Below are positions 7,462 through 12,139 of a stretch of 12,139 bases of DNA, piece after piece (the stretch's first letter is position 1; each line of letters opens with the position of its first letter). Below the pieces are notes generated by a model. It saw nothing but the letters and a program-made list of their open reading frames with translations. It was not told where the DNA came from and did no database searches. Source of the stretch: Nanobdellota archaeon (GTDB taxonomy: Archaea; Nanobdellota; Nanobdellia; Woesearchaeales; JAGLGH01); NCBI GenBank assembly GCA_023144115.1, contig JAGLGH010000014.1, positions 1-12,139 on the forward strand, in the 5' to 3' direction. The position numbers were made by a program, and so were the translations under genes.

Positions 7462-8315
7462 ACAAACAACTAAAATTTTTGCTAAAAGCAAATTTACAAA
7501 AAGACCTTGAAATTTATCGGAAAAAAATTAGCAAAGTAAAGGGAATTCCACTTATCACTTATGATAAAAAAACAGAAGAATATAAAATAGATTTTTCTTC
7601 TATCGGTGAAAGAAATCCTCTGAAGAGGGTAATATTTGAACATATTCCATTAAAAGATAATAATGTCGCCAATTATCATATTAGACAGGAAGACATACTA
7701 ATTTTTCATGAGCAAATGCTTAGTGACCTTTCACAAAGATTTCCACAAATGGCTGAAAATCTTAATGAAACTACATGGCAATATTGGCAGATGTTACAAA
7801 ATTATGCTGAGTTCAGAAAATATTTCAATTATTACAAAGAAGCATTTAGAATAGCAATGGAGCTTAGATCAGAAGAAACTGGAACTGTTATTGATGTTGG
7901 TGTTAAAAACTCAACAGTTGTCCTTGAAATGTTTGGTAATGGTTATGAAAAAACTGCAATGGATAATGATTTCCCAAAAGGATTTAAACCAATTGATAAG
8001 AATATTAGAATATTGGATGCTGACCTTTTTACATATAATATTAAAACTCCTTACAATATTGTTATGTGTCAACAAGTCCTTGAGCACCTTGATGACCCTC
8101 AAAAAGCTTTTAGCCATCTTGAAGTGCTTTCAAATGATGTAGTGGTTATTTCGGTTCCTTATGGTTCATGGCACAAGACACAACATGACCCTATTGATAA
8201 AGAAAAGGTAAAATCTTGGACAGGAAGAACTCCAGAACTTGAGTCCGTGGTTGAAGATTTTGGAGTAAAAAGGTATGTTGCAGGATACAAAGGAGGTAAA
8301 GAAAATGCTAAATAA
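7458..8315 (+). CDS. Class I SAM-dependent methyltransferase with novel N-terminal region
   Basis: The C-terminal half of this 285-residue protein reads as a Rossmann-fold methyltransferase: motif I strand and loop GTVIDVGVKNSTVVLEMFG (142-160), an acidic residue after strand 2 (TAMDND, 167-171), DADLFTYNI (187-195), and post-II motif VMCQQVLEHLDDPQKAF (202-218), close to the Methyltransf_11/23 pattern. The glycine-rich loop is degenerate: DVGVKNS instead of DxGCGxG. SAM binding is therefore likely but not certain. Residues 1-135 match no domain I know; they are polar and rich in Trp/Tyr near 105-125 (TTWQYWQMLQNYAEFRKYF), perhaps a substrate-binding or helical cap domain. It starts in an ATGA overlap with the kinase and overlaps the next gene by 11 nt, so translation is probably coupled. 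The methyl acceptor is unknown; in the operon's context a cyclitol or nucleotide-linked intermediate is possible. Confidence 0.75.
   Translation: MNKQLKFLLKANLQKDLEIYRKKISKVKGIPLITYDKKTEEYKIDFSSIGERNPLKRVIFEHIPLKDNNVANYHIRQEDILIFHEQMLSDLSQRFPQMAENLNETTWQYWQMLQNYAEFRKYFNYYKEAFRIAMELRSEETGTVIDVGVKNSTVVLEMFGNGYEKTAMDNDFPKGFKPIDKNIRILDADLFTYNIKTPYNIVMCQQVLEHLDDPQKAFSHLEVLSNDVVVISVPYGSWHKTQHDPIDKEKVKSWTGRTPELESVVEDFGVKRYVAGYKGGKENAK
8291..8297 (+). promoter_or_regulatory. Ribosome binding site deciding the nucleotidyltransferase start
   Basis: AGGAGGT seven bases before ATG 8305. This favours 8305 over the in-frame upstream ATG at 8275, which lies 41 bases inside the methyltransferase gene and lacks such a site. 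Confidence 0.65.
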
Positions 8316-9096
8316 ATTTGATAATGATGATAGAAAAGAAGAACAACTAGAAGTTATTGCTGAGAATCTTCATAGAAGTGTTGAAAAAAATAGTAAAGGC
8401 GCTATAATTATTGGTTCTTTTGCACATAGTAAAGGATATGCTATTAGACAAGGGACTGATATTGATGCAATGGTGTTTTGTAACTTGGAAGAGATTAAAG
8501 AAATTCTTCAAACCTCAATTTATGAAGATTATGAACCAGTATCATTAGATTTAGCAACAAAATATTTTTTACAAGGGATAACAAACCTTATGAGCACCCG
8601 CCATGATGCAAATGGGTCATTGGTTACAGTTCATTATATGACCCCACAAACTTTTGTTCAAAAATTTGCAAATGGAATCACTCCAAACATACTTCATTCT
8701 TTTAGAAAAGTTCCTAAGGAATATATTTATCGCTTCAAGAATTTTGCTGGTGACTCAATTGCAGTCCCAGTTGAGAATGAAGCAATTGAAGGAGGATATA
8801 GGACCCCAATGGAAACATCAAAAATAGTTGGGGGTCATTATTATTCTGGTTCTCCTCATAATAAATTGATGAGCGCACCAACAATTCTTTTTGATAAAGA
8901 AGGTTTTATTCAACCTGCTATTGATAAACTTAGAATTGATCTTGCTAAAAGACTTTTGTATGAACATGGAAAATATATTAACCAGACAGAATTGTCTGTG
9001 GTTAATACCCTTATAAGACAAGAAAAGATTAAACCTGATATTTTACAAGATCTTTATGAAAGAGAAAAAGAGACATTTGAGGGGGTAATAAATTGA
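8305..9096 (+). CDS. Pol-beta superfamily nucleotidyltransferase
   Basis: This 263-residue protein carries the hallmark of Pol-beta-type nucleotidyltransferases: a GS loop in AIIIGSFAHSKG (33-44), then TDIDAMVF (51-58), whose D52 and D54 would bind the metal ions. Such enzymes transfer an NMP from an NTP to a protein, RNA, antibiotic or other small molecule. A third catalytic carboxylate is not obvious: the likely strand reads SLVTVHYMTP (105-114), with His where Asp/Glu is often found. The remainder (about 115-263), with VGGHYYSGSPHNKLMS (175-190) and a helical tail, is not a domain I recognise. It fits neither CCA-adding enzymes nor kanamycin nucleotidyltransferases clearly, and similarity to CD-NTases does not go beyond the shared core. 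The start is set by AGGAGGT at 8291. It overlaps the methyltransferase by 11 nt and the next gene by 4 nt (TTGA). Confidence 0.75.
   Translation: MLNKFDNDDRKEEQLEVIAENLHRSVEKNSKGAIIIGSFAHSKGYAIRQGTDIDAMVFCNLEEIKEILQTSIYEDYEPVSLDLATKYFLQGITNLMSTRHDANGSLVTVHYMTPQTFVQKFANGITPNILHSFRKVPKEYIYRFKNFAGDSIAVPVENEAIEGGYRTPMETSKIVGGHYYSGSPHNKLMSAPTILFDKEGFIQPAIDKLRIDLAKRLLYEHGKYINQTELSVVNTLIRQEKIKPDILQDLYEREKETFEGVIN
9079..9086 (+). promoter_or_regulatory. Ribosome binding site for the TTG-started TIM-barrel gene
   Basis: GAGGGGGT six bases before TTG 9093. It supports the unusual TTG start, which overlaps the preceding TGA stop as TTGA. Confidence 0.5.
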
Positions 9097-9803
9097 AACA
9101 GAAATTAGTCTTTGGAAGCGGAACTTTTTATAAAGAAGGTTTAAATCTCAAAGCGCAAAGAGATATACTTATGACTCTTGATATTGATGGAGTAGAATTA
9201 TGTATGGCTCAAACTGAAGAGATGGATGAAATTGATGATGAACATATTTCTTTTTTACGAAGATATGATTATAATATCCTTCATGCCCCATTTAAGAAAA
9301 AATATCTGATTACTGAAAGTAATAAACTAGAAGAATTTGAAAGGCTGATTACTCTAGCTAAAAAGATTAAAGCTCACCATATTGTTTTTCATCTTTATAA
9401 TGTTGAGTCGCTGAATATACTTAGTGATTTTCCATATCCTTTTACAATAGAGAATACTCTTACTGGTGACTGGAATGGAGATAAGATTATCCAAACAGTG
9501 AAGTCTAATCCTAATTGTATTATGACTCTTGATACAAGCCATGCTTTTCATTTTGGTATTAAAGAATTTTTTTTACTCACAAGTAATCTTAGGGATAAAA
9601 TAAAACATGTTCATTTAAGTAACATCATTGATGGTGTTCATCATAGGCAATTTGTTCATGTTGAAAATAGTTTACATAAATTAAAAAGAATTATGGAAAG
9701 ACTACCTTATGCTGAAATAATTACTATGGAAGAGAATTTCAGTAATAATGAAGATATACCAAAAGAGATTGAATTAGTAAGAAAGGTGATTAATAATGAA
9801 TGA
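9093..9803 (+). CDS. Xylose isomerase/endonuclease IV-like TIM-barrel protein
   Basis: This 236-residue protein has the pattern of the AP-endonuclease-2 family of TIM barrels, which covers sugar isomerases/epimerases, hydrolases and endonuclease IV. Strand-end metal ligands are visible in order: E35 (GVELC), H64 (ILHAPF), H100 (IVFHLY), E120 (TIENT), D147 and H150 (LDTSH), H174 (HVHLSN), H183/H184 and E213/E214 (TMEEN). The D-x-x-H spacing equals that of the zinc sites in endonuclease IV, and the set is nearly complete, so it should bind metal. At 236 residues it is shorter than Nfo (about 280). Beside a sugar cyclase, a sugar or cyclitol isomerase/epimerase role is more likely than DNA repair. 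It starts with TTG in a TTGA overlap with the nucleotidyltransferase and overlaps the Nudix gene by 8 nt. Confidence 0.8.
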   Translation: MKQKLVFGSGTFYKEGLNLKAQRDILMTLDIDGVELCMAQTEEMDEIDDEHISFLRRYDYNILHAPFKKKYLITESNKLEEFERLITLAKKIKAHHIVFHLYNVESLNILSDFPYPFTIENTLTGDWNGDKIIQTVKSNPNCIMTLDTSHAFHFGIKEFFLLTSNLRDKIKHVHLSNIIDGVHHRQFVHVENSLHKLKRIMERLPYAEIITMEENFSNNEDIPKEIELVRKVINNE

Positions 9804-10200
9804 TGGCGTAGGAATGCTTGTTGAGCATGAAGGTAAGTTTTTGATTCTGTTAAGAACTAATGATGAATTTTGGGAGTGTCCTAAAGGTCACATCGAAGTG
9901 AATGAGTCTCATAGAGATACTATTAAAAGAGAACTGATGGAAGAATGTAAACTTAAAGAATTTGCAGTAAAAGATAAAATTGGAGACATGGTATTTTCTT
10001 TCATAATTAAAAAGACAGGCAAACATAAAACAAGAATAATTACTTATTATCATATTATAAGCCATACTAACCTAATTGAAATATCTGAAGAGCATCAAGC
10101 ATATTTATGGCTAAGGCAAGAAGATTTTCTGGCTAAACTGAAATTTGAGGATATTAAAAATCTCTTAAAAGAGTATTTTGATAAAATACAAATCAGATGA
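9796..10200 (+). CDS. Nudix hydrolase, diadenosine-tetraphosphatase-like
   Basis: Nudix enzymes hydrolyse a nucleoside diphosphate linked to another group. In this 134-residue protein the Nudix box runs from G31 to L53 (GHIEVNE, seven residues, RELMEECKL). The metal-binding R-E-x-x-E-E core (R45, E46, E49, E50) is intact, while the glycine near the end of the consensus is Lys (K52). FWECPKGHIE just before and into the box matches the W-x-x-P-K-G-H-x-E pattern of Ap4A hydrolases of the NUDT2/archaeal type, so a (di)nucleoside polyphosphate or NDP-linked compound is a fair guess. The ATG at 9796 has AGGTGAT about seven bases upstream and overlaps the TIM-barrel gene by 8 nt. It is the last gene of the operon; its TGA stop lies inside the left arm of a stem-loop repeat that could end transcription. 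Confidence 0.85.
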   Translation: MNDGVGMLVEHEGKFLILLRTNDEFWECPKGHIEVNESHRDTIKRELMEECKLKEFAVKDKIGDMVFSFIIKKTGKHKTRIITYYHIISHTNLIEISEEHQAYLWLRQEDFLAKLKFEDIKNLLKEYFDKIQIR

Positions 10201-10237
10201 CCACAGTTTCAGGTATCTTTATTTTGTGGTCACCTTT
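10194..10237. repeat. Stem-loop repeat, copy 1
   Basis: This 44-bp sequence matches 11160-11203 at 39 positions. Arms TGACCACA (10198-10205) and TGTGGTCA (10225-10232) form a perfect 8-bp inverted repeat around a 19-base T-rich loop. It contains the Nudix stop codon and sits between convergent coding sequences (Nudix plus, methyltransferase remnant minus). A bidirectional terminator is the simplest role; similarity to copy 2 continues weakly to about 10252 with one indel. Confidence 0.7.
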
Positions 10238-10249
10238 ATCAAGAGTTTC

Positions 10250-10495
10250 TTATCTCTTCCTCAATTCAAAAATCATAAATAATGGAATCTTTTGATGGAT
10301 TTCCCAGAAGACTGCATTTTCTTCCTTTGCTGCATCTATTGATTTAGGTTCAATGAAATCAATAATCTCAAATCTGGATTTAATAATATCTTTTATTATG
10401 GAGGACATAGATTTATGATAAAAGAGGACTTCAAAATCATTAAACCATACATCTTTTATTTTTCTTGTATTGAGAGAATCTCCGGAAATTTTGCA
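10250..10495 (-). pseudogene. Remnant of a SAM-dependent methyltransferase C-terminus
   Basis: Hand translation gives about 80 residues ending at TAA (10250-10252) and limited upstream by an in-frame TGA (10496-10498). Visible pieces are KIKDVWFNDFEVLFYHKS, IIKSRFEIIDFIEPK, ENAVFWEIHQKIP and LFMIFELRKR. This is the usual tail of Methyltransf_11-like enzymes (W-F...YH+x(L/M)S..I...L...GF.I..F.EP...F.....+IP.F+IF). The SAM-binding half is absent: no frame between here and the GNAT gene encodes it. A minus-strand AGGAGGT (10559-10565) survives upstream but precedes no long frame. It is therefore a decayed gene fragment, not an active enzyme. It lies in the 375-bp stretch between the operon and the GNAT gene and ends next to repeat copy 1. 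Confidence 0.6.
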
Positions 10496-10545
10496 TCATA
10501 GAATTTTATTATATTCAATTAATTTAATTGGCTAAAACGCAAAGC

Positions 10546-10553
10546 TTATAATA
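10546..10553 (+). promoter_or_regulatory. TATA box of the GNAT gene
   Basis: TTATAATA centred about 27 nt before ATG 10576. No Shine-Dalgarno lies between them (the sequence there, CCTCCTAA, is the complement of one), so the transcript is probably leaderless. Confidence 0.55.
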
Positions 10554-10575
10554 TTCAAAACCTCCTAATATTTTT

Positions 10576-11052
10576 ATGGAAATTAGAAAAGCAAATAATA
10601 ATGATTTAGAACAATTAACTCAACTCATGATTGAATTTAAAGATGGTTTGACTGATTTTGAACCTGAAGATCTCAAACTATTTCGTAGAAAAATAAAATC
10701 TATAGATTTAATTAAAAAATCAGTTAAAGAAGAAATTGATAATCCAAACGGACTATTTTTAGTTGCAGAAGATGAAAACAAATTAGTGGGTTTTGCTGTT
10801 GGTACAACTAGAGAAAATATCCATCTGGTTTATGACACAGTAAAATCCGGGATGTTAAATCACATATGGATAACAAACAATTATAGGGGTCGAGGTTTAG
10901 CTTCAAAATTTAAAGACAATTTGTTTCAATGGTTTAAAGACAACAATTGTAAATATATTAAATTGTTAGTTTTAGACGCAAATCCTGCTAAGCACATTTA
11001 TGAAAAATGGGGTTTTGAAATAGTATTAGATTCAATGGTGAAAGTAATCTGA
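10576..11052 (+). CDS. GNAT family N-acetyltransferase
   Basis: This 158-residue protein has the GNAT fold, which transfers an acetyl group from acetyl-CoA to an amine. An N-terminal strand MEIRKANNNDLEQL opens the domain. FLVAEDENKLVGFAVGTT (61-78) is the strand 2-3 hairpin. LNHIWITNNYRGRGLASKF (94-112) carries the acetyl-CoA pyrophosphate loop (R104-G-R-G-L-A), and VLDANPAKHIYEKWGFEIV (132-150) is the motif B region. Length and motifs are normal and complete. The acceptor cannot be told: antibiotic, polyamine or protein N-terminus are all possible. It stands alone, with its own TATA box 27 nt upstream and no Shine-Dalgarno, so it is probably monocistronic and leaderless. It converges on the Fic gene, with stem-loop repeat copy 2 between them. 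Confidence 0.88.
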   Translation: MEIRKANNNDLEQLTQLMIEFKDGLTDFEPEDLKLFRRKIKSIDLIKKSVKEEIDNPNGLFLVAEDENKLVGFAVGTTRENIHLVYDTVKSGMLNHIWITNNYRGRGLASKFKDNLFQWFKDNNCKYIKLLVLDANPAKHIYEKWGFEIVLDSMVKVI

Positions 11053-11159
11053 ACGCCAATAAAATTAACTTCTCTGTTTCTCACTTCGTATGGGGAACAA
11101 ATATAACAGAAGGAATATTCAAAGACTGTCGCTAAAGAAAATAGACATATAATATTAGT

Positions 11160-11203
11160 CAGGTGACCACTTTTTCAGATGTCTTTATTTTGTGGTCACC
11201 TTT
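11160..11203. repeat. Stem-loop repeat, copy 2
   Basis: AGGTGACCAC (11161-11170) and GTGGTCACCT (11192-11201) form a perfect 10-bp inverted repeat around a 21-base T-rich loop. The 44-bp unit is 39/44 identical to 10194-10237. It sits between the convergent GNAT and Fic genes and encodes the last residues of Fic (VTTK and its stop). A terminator function is plausible; the copy number elsewhere in the genome is unknown. Confidence 0.75.
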
Positions 11204-12102
11204 CTAAGGGTTTTCTTATATTGTTTTATCAGGAAATTAAGGGAGGGTCTTAGTTTGTCATTTTTTTCATATTCCTGCAGAGTATAGTAATATTCCCCCC
11301 TGTCTTCTAAGAGTATGTTTATTGGAGGGTATTTATTTCGCACTAATATAAAATTCAATAATAATCTTCCAACTCTGCCATTTCCATCTTGAAATGGATG
11401 TATGTCTTCAAATTGGTTATGAATAATTGCGGCAAGAGCCAGGGGTTTGAAGATTTCTTTATTCTTTTTATACCATAGAATCAATTCATTTAACTCTTTA
11501 TCTAAATTTTCTATTGGCGTTCCAGAATGAATTATTTCACCACCCCTATCCCTAATAACAACTTCTACATTTCTTAATTTACCTGCAAAATGTTTTGAAC
11601 CTTTAAAACATAGTTCATGTAATTTTAATATCAAATTAACTGATAAATCCTGTTTTGTTTTTCTTATATATTCGATAGCTTTTGCAACCCCTTTTGTTTC
11701 AATCTCTTCATCATCATTAGTTTCTTTCTTTTTTAGAATCTTAGGAACTTCTTCTTTAAGGATTGTTGACCCTTCTATTGCATTTGTATTATATACAAAT
11801 TCTTCAGTAAATTGCTGCCATTGTTTCTCATTAAAGTGGAAGATTGTAATTTTGTCATCATATTTATTGAGAGATTCAATCTGCTTTTCTGTTAAGGAGA
11901 ACTCAAATACATCTGATTCTAGGGATTTTAACAAATTAAGAAGTGAATTCCTTGCTTTTTTAGTTAATATCTCCAGTTTCTGGGGGGCAAGGTTGCTCCC
12001 CAGATATTTTCTTATTTTTTGAACCTTATTATTTATATCCCTATATGAATGAACTAAATAATATTTAATATTCTTACCAGATTTTCTTTTTTCGATGTAC
12101 AT
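11185..12102 (-). CDS. Fic family protein (class II, self-inhibited AMPylase)
   Basis: Fic enzymes usually transfer AMP from ATP to a hydroxyl group on a target protein. This 305-residue protein has the catalytic motif HPFQDGNGR (235-243) in full, with H235 as the base, and the helix that follows (VGRLLLNFIL). The inhibitory motif (S/T)xxxE(G/N) is present before the domain as TNAIEG (106-111), with E110 expected to block productive ATP binding. This places it in class II, regulated within its own chain, so no separate antitoxin is needed and none is visible. Residues 1-40 (MYIEKRKSGKNIKYYLVHSY...RKYLGSNL) form a basic beta-rich segment often seen ahead of archaeal Fic domains. The ATG at 12102 lies 27 nt after a TATA box, suggesting a leaderless transcript. 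The last residues come from stem-loop repeat copy 2. The target protein is unknown. Confidence 0.92.
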   Translation of the reverse strand: MYIEKRKSGKNIKYYLVHSYRDINNKVQKIRKYLGSNLAPQKLEILTKKARNSLLNLLKSLESDVFEFSLTEKQIESLNKYDDKITIFHFNEKQWQQFTEEFVYNTNAIEGSTILKEEVPKILKKKETNDDEEIETKGVAKAIEYIRKTKQDLSVNLILKLHELCFKGSKHFAGKLRNVEVVIRDRGGEIIHSGTPIENLDKELNELILWYKKNKEIFKPLALAAIIHNQFEDIHPFQDGNGRVGRLLLNFILVRNKYPPINILLEDRGEYYYTLQEYEKNDKLRPSLNFLIKQYKKTLRKVTTK

Positions 12103-12114
12103 ATATACCTATAA

Positions 12115-12125
12115 GGGTGACCACA
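12115..12125. repeat. Third copy of the repeat arm at the Fic promoter
   Basis: GGGTGACCACA holds the same GGTGACCAC core as the left arms of the two stem-loop repeats. No partner arm is present before the window ends. It lies between the Fic TATA box (12126-12133) and start codon, where a bound repressor would block transcription, so an operator role is possible. Confidence 0.45.
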
Positions 12126-12133
12126 TATTTAAA
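12126..12133 (-). promoter_or_regulatory. TATA box of the Fic gene
   Basis: TTTAAATA on the minus strand, centred about 27 nt before ATG 12102. The spacing predicts a leaderless mRNA. The repeat arm GTGGTCACC follows immediately downstream. Confidence 0.55.
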
Positions 12134-12139
12134 TCTTTT

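Noticed and set aside
5571..10200. Reading the operon as a CD-NTase-type anti-phage defence system
   Set aside because: The nucleotidyltransferase shares only the general Pol-beta core, and no effector (nuclease, phospholipase, membrane or receptor protein) is present; the other genes look metabolic.
11053..11159. Spacer between GNAT and repeat copy 2, with a 20-codon frame at 11090-11152 and a TATA-like ATATAATA at about 11147
   Set aside because: The frame is basic and unrecognised, with no Shine-Dalgarno or promoter at the right distance; I see nothing I can support here.
10194..12125. Interpretation of the repeats as ends of a classical insertion sequence
   Set aside because: No transposase lies between them and no target-site duplications are visible; the Fic and GNAT genes are not transposition proteins.

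Overview
The window looks like a piece of an archaeal chromosome, most likely from a small-genome DPANN-type lineage such as Woesearchaeota or Pacearchaeota. The lineage is an inference; the archaeal assignment is firmer. It rests on an archaeal-type RNase HII, an SMC protein, strong GGAGGT Shine-Dalgarno sites inside an operon, and TATA boxes centred about 27 nt upstream of the start codons of four lone or first genes, which suggests leaderless transcripts.

Region 1 (1-5345, minus strand) is a housekeeping block in the order rnhB, smc, MFS transporter. The MFS gene runs off the left edge. rnhB and smc are 20 nt apart or less and probably share a transcript; the MFS gene has its own TATA box. 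The RNase HII has Glu instead of Asp at the first catalytic position and a C-terminal PIP-box-like tail.

Region 2 (5346-10200, plus strand) is the most interesting part. Six genes overlap at every junction: a 3-dehydroquinate-synthase-like sugar phosphate cyclase, an HPr-kinase-like P-loop kinase, a class I SAM methyltransferase with a new-looking N-terminal region, a Pol-beta-superfamily nucleotidyltransferase, an endonuclease IV/xylose-isomerase-like TIM barrel, and a Nudix hydrolase. The genes look more AT-rich than the smc block. No shikimate, phosphotransferase-system or DNA-repair genes lie beside them. Together they read like a compact biosynthetic or modification pathway (isomerise, cyclise, phosphorylate, nucleotidylate, methylate, hydrolyse a nucleotide by-product), perhaps for a nucleotide-activated, methylated cyclitol-like compound. 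That product is inference only.

Region 3 (10201-12139) is accessory sequence: a remnant of a SAM methyltransferase C-terminus (minus), a GNAT acetyltransferase gene (plus) and a class II Fic/AMPylase gene (minus). Two copies of a 44-bp stem-loop repeat (39/44 identical, GTGACCAC...GTGGTCAC arms) sit at the convergent gene ends. A third copy of one arm lies between the Fic TATA box and its start codon, where an archaeal operator would be expected. No RNA genes, CRISPR arrays or complete insertion sequences were seen.
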